64,000 bases of DNA from JBDHDH01 sp039591615 (GCA_039591615.1 JBDHDH010000003.1:50579-114578), one strand, 5' to 3'; shown: positions 33,629-42,113, counted from the first letter of the stretch. The notes: generated by a model not told the origin, from the letters alone. A program made the numbers and translations.

Positions 33629-34098
33629 CTATTTCGCGTGATGCCGGCAATGCACGTAATGAAAACGGACCCACTCGGGCAGATTGAGATCCCCAGCAAT
33701 GGGATGGCGGACAAACACTTCCAGTTGTCGTTGCTCCGGCCAAGTATCCACCATCGTGGCGAGACGTTCGACGCCCACGCGAAACTGCGCGGCAACCAAC
33801 TCCGGATCCGGGTCCTCATGCGGGCGGACCGGCTCTGGTGACTGGATACCAGTTGGAATTCGTCCGACCCCGAGCAGCAGATGTCGGACAATGGTCTGAT
33901 GGGGCTCGCTCGACGCTTCATGGTACCGCGATCGGCCCGGCGCTCGAACGCGCTGGCAACGATATCCACACCCATGGCAAGGTGCTGAAGAATCTGACAG
34001 ACGCTCCACCTCCCCGCAGGTGCCCGCTGCCAGTCGGGCCCTCGGAGCCCATTGACAGGCTCGAGTACCAGCCGTTCCAGCTGATGCCGGACTTTCAT
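33629..34098 (-). pseudogene. Frameshifted DinB/DUF1569-like gene
   Basis: Two reading frames on the minus strand together make a DinB-superfamily protein of about 155 residues. The first frame, from 34098, gives a helical N-terminal half with GRWSVCQILQHLAMGVDIV. The second, ending at 33629, gives EPVRPHEDPDPELVAA and HPIAGDLNLPEWVRFHYVHC, the typical C-terminal metal-binding end. The frames join near 33890-33910. Either a true frameshift has broken the gene or the assembly has a one-base error here. Confidence 0.65.
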
Positions 34099-34120
34099 TG
34101 CTGACGGCTGCTTTTCTCTT

Positions 34121-34570
34121 TCAGTCGCCCGATCCCGTCAACGCGATGCACTCGATCTCGACGCGTGCGTTCAGTGCAAGGCCGCTTCCAGCTACCGTCG
34201 AACGTGCCGGTGGATCCTCTGGGAAGAACGTCCCGTAGACTTCATTCATCGCCGCATATTCGGTGATATCGACGAGGAAGACCGTGCACTTGACGACATG
34301 CTCGAGGGAGCTTCCGATCTGCTTCAGCGTCGTTTTGATATTCTCGATGGTCTGCCGCGTCTCCGCCGCGATCCCGCCGGACACGAGTGTGGTCGTGCCG
34401 GGCTGGATGCCGATCTGTCCCGACAGATAGATCATGTTGCCTACCCGGACGGCGGACGAGAACGGGAAGCCCTCAGGAGCACCTGGAAGCTGAATGACCT
34501 CTTTCTCCTGGGCCGCAACCGGGCCAACGGCTAGCGCGACTCCTGTCAGGGCGAGGAACAATGCCCGCAT
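34121..34570 (-). CDS. Exported RidA (YjgF/YER057c) family protein
   Basis: 149 residues from ATG 34570, preceded by GGGGAGAC. A signal peptide (ALFLALTGVALAVGPVAAQ) precedes a complete RidA domain of about 125 residues with NMIYLSGQIG and VVKCTVFLVDITEYAAMNEV, and the late PARSTVAGSGLAL containing the conserved Arg. Cytosolic RidA destroys reactive imines made by PLP enzymes; an exported form must have a different substrate or setting. No catalytic partner is adjacent. Confidence 0.85.
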   Translation of the reverse strand: MRALFLALTGVALAVGPVAAQEKEVIQLPGAPEGFPFSSAVRVGNMIYLSGQIGIQPGTTTLVSGGIAAETRQTIENIKTTLKQIGSSLEHVVKCTVFLVDITEYAAMNEVYGTFFPEDPPARSTVAGSGLALNARVEIECIALTGSGD

Positions 34571-34654
34571 GTCTCCCCCTATCTCGCTTTGGGGCGGCAG
34601 CACTCGGCGCCGCGTTCACAGGACCCACCGTCACCACCACGTTACTCGCTTTGT

Positions 34655-34669
34655 GACATTCGAAATGTC
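34655..34669. promoter_or_regulatory. Inverted repeat, possible operator
   Basis: GACATT (34655-34660) and AATGTC (34664-34669) form a perfect inverted repeat around CGA. It lies in the 128-bp space upstream of the minus-strand RidA gene, where an operator would be expected. No regulator gene is adjacent. Confidence 0.25.
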
Positions 34670-34698
34670 TGCATCGCTGGTGATTTCGACCACGTCCC

Positions 34699-34953
34699 TC
34701 AGGCTTGTGCCTCATCGATTGCCGTTACAATGGAGTCAAACAGGGTGGCCTTTGGAGTCAGCTCTCCTCTTTCGTCCCTGTGGATGTACCACTGACACAT
34801 TTCTGCCATCGCCATGGCCTCATCGTCGCTGAGGGTCACCGCATACGTGTTTCCCTCTTGCCGCGCACCAGCAACACGTTTTCTCAGATTGTCGGGAATC
34901 TCGGGCGTATTGCTGAGCGCCGCGAGCATTTCGGTTGTCATCTGGATCTGCAT
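34699..34953 (-). CDS. Small hypothetical protein
   Basis: 84 residues, acidic, with a good ribosome site (GGAGGG) upstream of ATG 34953. It begins MQIQMTTEMLAALSN and ends in a helix (LFDSIVTAIDEAQA). One Cys and a WYIHRDERG segment are the only notable features; no family is recognised. It follows the NTF2-like lipoprotein gene by 20 bp and probably shares its message. Confidence 0.55.
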   Translation of the reverse strand: MQIQMTTEMLAALSNTPEIPDNLRKRVAGARQEGNTYAVTLSDDEAMAMAEMCQWYIHRDERGELTPKATLFDSIVTAIDEAQA

Positions 34954-34972
34954 CGGGCACGCCCTCCGCTCG

Positions 34973-35473
34973 TTATTGCTCCATGGATCCGGTCACCGCG
35001 ATTTTCCACCCGTTCCCGGTCTTGACGAACAGCCGTTCGGAGACGCCATCGGTCGTATCTCTTCCTTCAACCGCCCTGTAGGAGAACGCGCCCCACACAA
35101 CGCCAGGCGCGATCCACCTGAAGGTGGGTTGCTCAGCAAGGAAGGTGTCGGGCCACTGTTCGCTCGCCCGGCGCGCTTCGGCAAACCACCTGAACCCCTG
35201 CTGAACACCTTGAGATGTGGCGACGACGAACTCAGGTGAATCCAAGTAGTGCGCCAGGTAGGCCTCCGCGTCCCGCTCGTGGATGGCTGCGAGATTGCTC
35301 TCCAAAGCCGCCATTGCTCCGGTCAGATCCTGCGCCTTCATCGCCTCGAGACTGGAGCGCCCACAGCCGGCTACGAGCAGCGAGAGAGCGGTCAGTCCCA
35401 CCGTGAGGCGGGCCGCGCTGGGCACAAAGACGTGCGCGCCCCTGTTATGCGGAACCACATATCGTCTCGCCAT
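34973..35473 (-). CDS. NTF2-like (DUF4440/SnoaL-type) lipoprotein
   Basis: 166 residues from ATG 35473, which overlaps the dipeptidase stop (TGATG). Basic N terminus, hydrophobic run and lipobox LLVAGC near residue 37. The mature part has the cone-like NTF2 pattern: a helix with LESNLAAIHERDAEAYLAHY, then strands ending in RLFVKTGNGWKIAVTGS. Such domains bind small ligands or act as enzymes; here the role is unknown, perhaps with the co-translated peptidase. Confidence 0.78.
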   Translation of the reverse strand: MARRYVVPHNRGAHVFVPSAARLTVGLTALSLLVAGCGRSSLEAMKAQDLTGAMAALESNLAAIHERDAEAYLAHYLDSPEFVVATSQGVQQGFRWFAEARRASEQWPDTFLAEQPTFRWIAPGVVWGAFSYRAVEGRDTTDGVSERLFVKTGNGWKIAVTGSMEQ

Positions 35474-36777
35474 CAGTGCCTGGCAGTGGGTCGCTCCCAG
35501 GATGGCCCGACGTCCCACCCATCGAGGAGCTCGATCTGGGCCGTGCTCGGTGGCCGCTCCTGCTGCAGCCGAGCCGCAACGGCCTCAACCTGACGCATGA
35601 CACGCAGCACGTTGAGCCCAATGACCTTCTTGGCATCCTCGTCACTCCAGCCACGGCGCAACAACACTCCGATCAGTGCCGGGAATGTGGAGACGTCCTC
35701 CAGCCCGATGGGAGGAACCTCGATCCCGTCCAAGTCGGATCCGATCCCCACGTGATCGGCACCGGCAACGTCTCGAACATGTTCGATGAGGTCAGCGACC
35801 ACATCGATGTCCGGTCGTGGCATGGGGTTGAGGCGAACCCACCCGCGAACCGAATCGGCTGTGAGCACGCTATCACCTGTCACTTCAAGGATGGATGTCC
35901 GGACCGAATCACGCACTGTATACCACTGACGACTTGGCTCGTGAATGAACGATGCCACGTAGTTCACCATCATGACCCCACCGTTCTCCTTCAGGGCCCG
36001 GGTGATGTCATCGGGAACGTTTCGCGGATGCGATGTGAAGATGCGGGGCGAAGAATGGGAGAAGATCACTGGTGCTTCGGTGATCTCCAGGACATCCCAC
36101 ACGGTCGAATCCGAGACATGCGAGAGGTCCACGAGCATACCCAGGCGGTTCATTTCTCTCACGACTTCCTCACCGAACTTCGTGAGCCCCCCGTGCCTGA
36201 GCGAATCGGTCGACGCATCGGCCCAATCTGTATGTCGGGAGTGGGTCAGCGTCATGTACCGCACGCCGAGGCGGTAGAAACTGCGCAGCACCGGGAGGGA
36301 ATTCTCGATCATGTGGCCGCCCTCGAGACCCATGAGCGAAGCAACCTTGCCAGCCCGGTGGATACGTAGGATGTCATTCGCCAAGTGGGCGATCTCGAAC
36401 GCACCCGGATAGCGCTCTACCATGCGATGGACCACGTCCACCTGCTCCATCCCGGTGCGTGCAGCGTTCGCCCTCGTAAAGCTGACTGGGGTGTACACGG
36501 ACCAGAACTGTCCGCCGACGAGTCCCAGTCTTAGCCGTTCGAGGTCGGTCATCATGTGAGGTTGTGGTTTGGCGATATCAAGGGAGTCGAAGCTCAATGC
36601 GTAGTTGGCACGAAGCTCCCACGGAAGGTCGTTGTGTCCATCGATGAGCGGCACCTCGCGCATCAGCCGCTTGGCCCGCTCCAGGTAGGGATCGCCCGAT
36701 TGCGCCCCCCCGTTGGAGGCCATGACGATGCTCATGGCAAGGACGGTTATGCCGCCGAGCATGACGCGGTGATTCAT
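35473..36777 (-). CDS. Membrane dipeptidase (peptidase M19), secreted
   Basis: 434 residues with an N-terminal signal (GITVLAMSIVMASNGG). The M19 renal-dipeptidase barrel shows PLIDGHNDLPWELR (His-x-Asp zinc ligands), LMGLEGGHMIEN (bridging Glu), MLVDLSHVSDSTVWDVL, IFSHSSPRIF (His) and HVGIGSDLDGIE (Asp). All metal ligands appear kept. It hydrolyses dipeptides, including those with a D-residue at the C-terminal side in family members. It is translationally coupled to the NTF2-like lipoprotein. Confidence 0.92.
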   Translation of the reverse strand: MNHRVMLGGITVLAMSIVMASNGGAQSGDPYLERAKRLMREVPLIDGHNDLPWELRANYALSFDSLDIAKPQPHMMTDLERLRLGLVGGQFWSVYTPVSFTRANAARTGMEQVDVVHRMVERYPGAFEIAHLANDILRIHRAGKVASLMGLEGGHMIENSLPVLRSFYRLGVRYMTLTHSRHTDWADASTDSLRHGGLTKFGEEVVREMNRLGMLVDLSHVSDSTVWDVLEITEAPVIFSHSSPRIFTSHPRNVPDDITRALKENGGVMMVNYVASFIHEPSRQWYTVRDSVRTSILEVTGDSVLTADSVRGWVRLNPMPRPDIDVVADLIEHVRDVAGADHVGIGSDLDGIEVPPIGLEDVSTFPALIGVLLRRGWSDEDAKKVIGLNVLRVMRQVEAVAARLQQERPPSTAQIELLDGWDVGPSWERPTARH

Positions 36778-37018
36778 GAATCCCCTTCCTCGCAGTTATG
36801 ACGAGCAGGCTTGGCCACGTACCCGCTGCACCGCAGGACCGGTAACCGCGGATACTTCGAAAACCGAGGATCGGATACAGACAGCTGACAGTACCAAAAC
36901 GTCGATCCGCGGCGGCCGCTCACAACCCGACTCAGCGCACAGGACCCACAGAGCCCAACGTGCGCCGAATCGTGCCCAGCCGCAGCCGATTGCCGGTGTC
37001 GCATCCCTTCCGACACAC

Positions 37019-37031
37019 GGTTAAATTAACC
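37019..37031. promoter_or_regulatory. AT-rich palindrome at the YggX-like start
   Basis: GGTTAA and TTAACC flank a single A, ending 4 nt before the ATG at 37036. It is strikingly AT-rich in GC-rich surroundings and occupies the place of the ribosome site. It could be an operator or a start-region hairpin. No promoter is evident in the 258 bp between the divergent genes. Confidence 0.3.
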
Positions 37032-37035
37032 AACT

Positions 37036-37287
37036 ATGGGCAACTTCAACTGCAGTCGCTGCAAACAACCCGGGAAGCAACTTGCCGCACCTCCCCTCCG
37101 CAGCGAATTGGGGTCCCGCATCTACGATTCGATATGCCAGACTTGTTGGGGGGAATGGCTGCAGCACCAGACAGCGATTATCAACCATTACGGCCTCCAT
37201 CCGTGGGAGCCCGAAGCGCGCAAGTTTCTCACCGAGCAAACGGAGCTATACCTCTTTGGCCAACCGAAGACCCAACCCCAGGGTTGA
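37036..37287 (+). CDS. YggX-like Fe(II)-trafficking protein with zinc-ribbon cysteines
   Basis: 83 residues. The core follows YggX: RSELGSRIYDSI, WGEWLQHQTAIINHYGLHPW, EARKFLTEQTELYLFG. YggX proteins guard Fe-S clusters against oxidation. Here, unlike E. coli YggX with its single N-terminal Cys, there are two CxxC pairs (CSRC at residues 6-9, CQTC at 34-37), which should form a zinc ribbon or metal site. The gene lies directly before an iron-sulfur molybdenum hydroxylase and overlaps its first gene, so a role in that cluster supply is plausible. Confidence 0.8.
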   Translation: MGNFNCSRCKQPGKQLAAPPLRSELGSRIYDSICQTCWGEWLQHQTAIINHYGLHPWEPEARKFLTEQTELYLFGQPKTQPQG

Positions 37288-37795
37288 GGCGCATATCGGT
37301 TTCGTCGTCAACGGCGAACCGACCGAAGTCTCATTTGCTCCGCACAAGACACTGCTCGAAGTCCTCCGGGAAGACCTTGACCTCACGGGCACGAAGCACG
37401 GCTGCGAGCTCGGAGAGTGCGGCACCTGTACCGTCCTTCTCGACGGGCAGCCGGTGCTGTCTTGCCTGGTCCTCGGGATAGCCTGCGAGGGAAGGCGTAT
37501 CCGCACGGTTGAAGGGATGCGGGAGGGGCCGCATCTCCATCCGCTCCAGGACGCGTTTGCCGAGCTCGGGGCGGCACAGTGCGGGTATTGCACGCCAGGG
37601 TTGTTGCTAACGGCGGAAGCTCTCCTCGACGAGAACTCCTCCCCGAGTCGCGACGAGATCAAGAACGCGCTCTCTGGCAACCTCTGCCGGTGCACCGGCT
37701 ACATCAAAATCTACGAAGCGGTCGAGCTGGCCGCCGCTCGCATGCGCGGCGAAGATGCTCGGCCGACGGCGGAGACAATATATGGGCGGCGGTGA
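37256..37795 (+). CDS. Molybdenum hydroxylase [2Fe-2S] subunit (HcrC/CoxS-like)
   Basis: About 170 residues of xanthine-oxidase-family small subunit. The plant-type cluster motif is HGCELGECGTCTVLLDG with a fourth Cys in VLSC; the second cluster motif is CGYCTPGLL with a later NLCRCTGY. It passes electrons from the Mo subunit to FAD. The conserved part begins with IGFVVNGEP near 37292, but no ATG or GTG lies just before it. The only ordinary in-frame start is TTG 37256, inside the YggX-like gene; a GTT or ATC start is the alternative. It overlaps the Mo subunit by 14 nt. Confidence 0.88.
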   Translation: MANRRPNPRVEAHIGFVVNGEPTEVSFAPHKTLLEVLREDLDLTGTKHGCELGECGTCTVLLDGQPVLSCLVLGIACEGRRIRTVEGMREGPHLHPLQDAFAELGAAQCGYCTPGLLLTAEALLDENSSPSRDEIKNALSGNLCRCTGYIKIYEAVELAAARMRGEDARPTAETIYGRR

Positions 37796-40241
37796 TCGCC
37801 GGCAGGGCGGCCCCACCCGGGTTATCGGCACCCCGCAGCGCAAAGTCGATGCGGCGGCCAAGGTCACCGGCGAGACCCTCTTCTCCGATGATCTCGTACT
37901 GCCGCGCATGTTGTACGCTAGGATTCTCCGAAGCACACAACCGCACGCGCGCATCGCTCATATCGACGCCTCGGCTGCGGAAGCGATCGAGGGCGTCAAG
38001 GCCGTGCTCACGGGGGAAGCCCTCCCGACTGCGTTCGGGATCCTCCCGGTCAGTCAGGACGAGCACACCCTCGCGGTCCACAAAGTGCGTTTCATCGGTG
38101 ACCCCGTTGCCGCGGTAGCCGCCGTCACCGAGGAGATCGCCACCGAAGCGATCGACGCCATCCAGGTCGAATACGAGCCACTGGAGCCCATCACCTCGGC
38201 CGAGGAAGCCACAGAAAAGCCAGATCCGCGAATTCACGATTACGGTCCCGCCGGGAATTTCCACAAGCTGATCGATCTGGAATTCGGCGACGTCGATCAA
38301 GGGTTCGGGGAAGCCGGTTTGGTGCGCGAGGACTTCTTTTTCTACGAAGGTAGCACGCACCTTCCCATGGAACAGCACGCGGCCGTGGCGAGCTGGTCTC
38401 CGGACGAAAAACTCACGCTCTGGAGCTCCACGCAAACACCGCACTATGTGCACCGCGCGCTGGCCAAGGTTCTCGGGCTGCTAGCCGCTCACATTCGTGT
38501 GGTCGCGTGTCCGAATGGTGGCGGCTTCGGCGGGAAGAGCGATCCCTTCAGCCACGAAATCGTGGTCGCGAAACTGGCGATGATGACGGGCCGGCCCGTC
38601 AAGATCACCTTGACTCGCGAAGAGGTGTTTTACTGTCACCGCGGACGGCACCCGACGCTCATGTGGGTGAAGACCGGGGTGGCGAGGGACGGGAGCATCA
38701 AGGGAATGCACTTCCGTACCCTCTTGGATGGTGGCGCCTACGGATCGTATGGCGTGGCAAGCACCTACTACACGGGGGCGCTTCAAACCGTTACGTACCA
38801 CGTCGAACGATACAAATTCCAAGGTGCACGCGTCTTCACCAACAAAGCTCCCTGTGGGCCCAAGCGAGGACACGGTACCCCACAACCGCGTTTCGCCCTG
38901 GAAATCCACATCGATAAGATCGCCGAAGACCTGGGGATCGACCCCGCGGAGCTCAGACTCAAGCACCTGGTTCCGGCCGAATCGCTCACGGCCAACTACC
39001 TCAGCGTCGGATCCATGGGGTTGGGCGAGTGCATCCGTCGAGTCACCGATGGCGCGCGGTGGAAGGAGCGCTTCCGGAAGCTGCCCCTCGGCAGGGGGGT
39101 CGGTCTCGCCTGCTCGAGCTACATCACCGGCGCTGGCTTGGCCATCTACTGGAACGACATGCCCCACTCGGGCGTGCAGCTGAAGTGCGACCGCGGTGGA
39201 GGCGTGACAGTCTTCTGCGGTTCGACGGACATCGGGCAAGGATCGGATTCGGTCCTGGCTTACGTCGTCGCCGAGATACTGGGGATCGAACCGCTCGACC
39301 TCCGCATCGTCACCGCAGACACCGATCTGACGCCCGTCGACCTCGGCAGCTACTCCAGCCGAGTGACACTGATGACGGGAAACGCGGCGATTCAGGCGGC
39401 AGAACGCGCACGAACCATTCTCGCCCAACATGCGGCCAAGGCTCTCGAGGTACCGGTTGATCGACTCGTGTTCGCGGACCGGCGCGTCTTCGACGCCGAA
39501 GATCCTGACAACGGAATGAGCTTCGCCGAAGCCGTCGTACGCGCCGAAGCCGCGCATGGCACGGTGGGAACAGTGGGATCGTACACCCCGCCGAATAGCG
39601 CAGGCCGGTATCGCGGAGCGGGGGTTGGCCCCTCCCCGGCCTACTCCTATAGCGCGGCGGTCGCTGAAGCGGAGGTGGATCCGGCAACCGGGATCGTGCG
39701 GATTCCCAAGATCTGGATCGCCCACGACGTAGGCCGGTGTATCAACCCCGTGAACGTGATGGGTCAGGTCGAGGGAAGCGTGTACATGGGGTTGGGTGAA
39801 GCGGTGATGGAGGAAATGGCCTACCGCAGCAACCGCAGCGTGGTCCACAAGATGCCGAGCCTCTTGGAGTACAAGAGTCCCACAACGCTCGAGATGTGTG
39901 ACGTGGTGACCTACCTGGTCGAGGATCCTGATCCCGCAGGGCCATTTGGCGCGAAAGAAGTGGGCCAAGGTCCCTTGCTTCCGATACCACCTGCAATTGC
40001 AAACGCCGTGTACGACGCTGTGGGCGTTCGGGTCGATGAGGTACCCCTCACTCCGGAGAAGGTCCTCAAAGCGCTCAAGCGGAAAGCCGCTGGCCAAGAG
40101 CCCCGCGTGGGACCGACGAAGTTTCCGGAGATCCCTTGGCCCGAGCCGATTCGGGTGCCCCCGCCTTGGGAAGGCGGTGATGGGCGGGCTGTCTCGGCGA
40201 CTCCCGTGACAGCCAGCGTCCCCGAGGAGCGCCAGCACTGA
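37782..40241 (+). CDS. Molybdenum hydroxylase large subunit (HcrA-like)
   Basis: 819 residues from ATG 37782. Two Mo-binding domains: an N-terminal hammerhead (AAKVTGETLFSDDLVLPRML) and a long catalytic part with GGGFGGKSDPFSHE (Mo-pterin contact), GSTDIGQGSDSVLAY and the catalytic Glu in FGAKEVGQGPLLP. The stretch YRGAGVGPSPAYSYSAAVAE is like 4-hydroxybenzoyl-CoA reductase alpha subunits. These enzymes remove a phenolic hydroxyl from an aromatic CoA ester. It is 2 nt from the FAD subunit gene. The substrate is inferred, not shown; no aromatic CoA ligase is nearby. Confidence 0.9.
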   Translation: MGGGDRRQGGPTRVIGTPQRKVDAAAKVTGETLFSDDLVLPRMLYARILRSTQPHARIAHIDASAAEAIEGVKAVLTGEALPTAFGILPVSQDEHTLAVHKVRFIGDPVAAVAAVTEEIATEAIDAIQVEYEPLEPITSAEEATEKPDPRIHDYGPAGNFHKLIDLEFGDVDQGFGEAGLVREDFFFYEGSTHLPMEQHAAVASWSPDEKLTLWSSTQTPHYVHRALAKVLGLLAAHIRVVACPNGGGFGGKSDPFSHEIVVAKLAMMTGRPVKITLTREEVFYCHRGRHPTLMWVKTGVARDGSIKGMHFRTLLDGGAYGSYGVASTYYTGALQTVTYHVERYKFQGARVFTNKAPCGPKRGHGTPQPRFALEIHIDKIAEDLGIDPAELRLKHLVPAESLTANYLSVGSMGLGECIRRVTDGARWKERFRKLPLGRGVGLACSSYITGAGLAIYWNDMPHSGVQLKCDRGGGVTVFCGSTDIGQGSDSVLAYVVAEILGIEPLDLRIVTADTDLTPVDLGSYSSRVTLMTGNAAIQAAERARTILAQHAAKALEVPVDRLVFADRRVFDAEDPDNGMSFAEAVVRAEAAHGTVGTVGSYTPPNSAGRYRGAGVGPSPAYSYSAAVAEAEVDPATGIVRIPKIWIAHDVGRCINPVNVMGQVEGSVYMGLGEAVMEEMAYRSNRSVVHKMPSLLEYKSPTTLEMCDVVTYLVEDPDPAGPFGAKEVGQGPLLPIPPAIANAVYDAVGVRVDEVPLTPEKVLKALKRKAAGQEPRVGPTKFPEIPWPEPIRVPPPWEGGDGRAVSATPVTASVPEERQH

Positions 40242-40243
40242 TC

Positions 40244-41233
40244 ATGCTCCGGCTTCCCCCGTTTCTGTACCTCCAACCCAAGACACTCCGCGACGCATTG
40301 CGGATGAAGCAGGATGCCGGGCCAAACGGCATGTACGTCGCGGGGGGAACCGATCTCTATCCAAACATGAAGCGTCGCCACCAGGAGCCCAAGACCGTGA
40401 TCTCCCTCGCGGAGATCCACGCGTTGCGCAGGGTCACCGGAGGGACGAAGGGCTCGGCGCTCTCGGTTGGCGCGGGTGTCACGCTGACGGAGCTCAAAGG
40501 CCACCGGAAAATTCGGGACCGCTACCCTGTGATCTCCCGTACGGCAGAGCTCATCAGCACGCCCATTCTCCAAAACATGGGGACCCTCGGCGGGAACCTC
40601 TGTCTCGACACACGCTGCAACTACTACAATCAGTCGTACGAGTGGCGGAAGGCAATCCACTTCTGCATGAAGAAGGACGGCGACATCTGCTGGGTAGCCC
40701 CATCCAGCCCCCGCTGTTGGGCCATCTGCTCTAGCGACCTCGCGCCTGTCGCGGTGGCGATAGGAGCTGAACTGACCCTCGCCGGCCCGGACGCTGAACG
40801 CGTGCTGCCCTCACAGCGCTTCTTCCACGACGACGGGATCACCTACCTCACGAAGCACCCCGACGAGATCCTCACCGACGTCCGGCTGCCGGCCGCCAAC
40901 GCCTGGGATGCCGTCTACTGGAAACTGCGACGGCGGGACGCGTTCGACTTCCCGGTGCTTGGCGTGGCTGCCTACGTGCACTGGGATGGATCTCGGGTCG
41001 CCGACGCGCGCATCGTGCTGGGCGCAGTCGCGAGTTACCCCTTTGAGATTGCTGAAGCCGCAGAGGCGGTCGTGGGCACCGAACTCGAAGACGATGCCAT
41101 CAGGGCCGCCGCAGATGCCGCCTTCAAGCCGTCCAAGCCAATGGACAATGCCGACTTCGGGTTGGCTTGGCGGAAACACATGACTCGGGAATACGTAAAG
41201 GGCGCGCTCGAAGAGCTGCGGAAGCGGCGGTAA
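40244..41233 (+). CDS. FAD and [4Fe-4S] subunit of a 4-hydroxybenzoyl-CoA reductase-like enzyme
   Basis: 329 residues. FAD-binding segments YVAGGTDLYPNM and NMGTLGGNLC are in the usual places. An inserted loop (about residues 120-165) carries Cys125, 141, 149 and 158, with spacings of 16, 8 and 9, matching my recollection of the [4Fe-4S] ligands in the beta subunit of Thauera 4-hydroxybenzoyl-CoA reductase. CO dehydrogenase and xanthine dehydrogenase FAD subunits lack this loop. It supports the reductase call over CoxM. The final domain has DEILTDVRLPAA and a CO_deh_flav_C part. Confidence 0.92.
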   Translation: MLRLPPFLYLQPKTLRDALRMKQDAGPNGMYVAGGTDLYPNMKRRHQEPKTVISLAEIHALRRVTGGTKGSALSVGAGVTLTELKGHRKIRDRYPVISRTAELISTPILQNMGTLGGNLCLDTRCNYYNQSYEWRKAIHFCMKKDGDICWVAPSSPRCWAICSSDLAPVAVAIGAELTLAGPDAERVLPSQRFFHDDGITYLTKHPDEILTDVRLPAANAWDAVYWKLRRRDAFDFPVLGVAAYVHWDGSRVADARIVLGAVASYPFEIAEAAEAVVGTELEDDAIRAAADAAFKPSKPMDNADFGLAWRKHMTREYVKGALEELRKRR

Positions 41234-41675
41234 TCTCCGGGGAGCGCATTCCCGACCGCGAGTCATCGCTGCCCGGCCGGCGTTTTGGACCCCACCGGGC
41301 CGTCTACCTCGGCGGCGGAATCCACTCGGCCCGCTTCTCAATCGGGGGACGAAGGCCAACCCGGTCCTCGGGCGCGTGGTTGAGCGCTCACCGGTCGAGT
41401 TCGGTCACAAGCCGGCGGAGAGGCTCGCTTCCTGTCAGCAAGTGCCCATCCGGCGACTCACGGACGCCGCGCGGCTGCACTCGGCATGGCGGCGAGTCAC
41501 CTACCGTACGAACACGCCAATGCGCCGAAAAGGCGGCGATGGGGCCATCGAGGTGCCGGATACCCTCGTGTGGCAGCAGGTTGTGCGAGATGTCTCGTCG
41601 CCGTAGCCTGTCACGAATCAGAGCAAATGGAAATCATCGCCCCGTCCTTTCACACCGTTCGCCTCGGAGCAGGGC
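41234..41675 (+). other. Non-coding or decayed stretch after the Mo hydroxylase operon
   Basis: No convincing gene in 440 bp. The longest plus-strand frame (41376-41606, 76 codons) resembles no family, and its ATG lacks a ribosome site. The end of the frame, around RVTYRTNTPMRRKGGD, looks protein-like, so an old gene fragment is possible. An SDR stub follows directly. Confidence 0.4.
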
Positions 41676-41765
41676 ATGGGTTCGCTACGAGACAAGATCG
41701 CGGTAGTCGCGGGCGCCACCCGCGGTGCCGGCAGAGGGATCGCGTCCGCTCTGCGCGAAGCCGTC
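41676..41765 (+). pseudogene. N-terminal stub of a short-chain dehydrogenase/reductase
   Basis: ATG 41676 begins a clean SDR N terminus: a first strand (KIAVVAGAT) and the NAD(P)-binding glycine motif GATRGAGRGIASAL. After about 29 residues the similarity stops and the same frame runs into unrelated sequence and then into the next gene's ATG. About 220 residues of a normal SDR are missing, so this is a deletion remnant. Confidence 0.7.
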
Positions 41766-41801
41766 GAGGGATCGACTAGTCCTCCGGAGAGCGGGTGCGA
41801 G

Positions 41802-42113
41802 ATGAGCCAACGGAAGCCCGAATTGGAGGTAGATCTCACCGTGCCACAGATAAGCGTGCAACGTGCCGATGACAGCACATTCCATGTGACGGTTGCGGGT
41901 CCGTCCACGACCACTCACGACGTCACCGTGGATCCGTCGTATCATCAACGCCTCGCCGGCAATCGGTGCCCACCCGAAGTGTTGGTCGAGCGATCGTTCG
42001 AGTTTCTTCTGGAGCGGGAGCCCAACACGGCCATTCTGCGCCGTTTTGACCTCACCGTGATCGGTCAGTACTTCCCCGAATACGAGCGAGAGATTCGCAA
42101 GCGGCTCCCATGA
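41802..42113 (+). CDS. Small conserved hypothetical protein
   Basis: 103 residues from ATG 41802. The pattern is two or three strands (FHVTVAGPSTTTHDVTVDPS), then a helix (PEVLVERSFEFLLEREPNTA) and the end DLTVIGQYFPEYEREIRKRL. I recognise this as a small conserved type of unknown function seen in several bacteria. Its frame is continuous with the SDR stub upstream, but the gene itself looks whole. Confidence 0.7.
   Translation: MSQRKPELEVDLTVPQISVQRADDSTFHVTVAGPSTTTHDVTVDPSYHQRLAGNRCPPEVLVERSFEFLLEREPNTAILRRFDLTVIGQYFPEYEREIRKRLP

Noticed and set aside
38481..40238. 585-codon minus-strand frame opposite the Mo hydroxylase large subunit
   Set aside because: Same reason; the sense frame shows clear molybdenum-site motifs.
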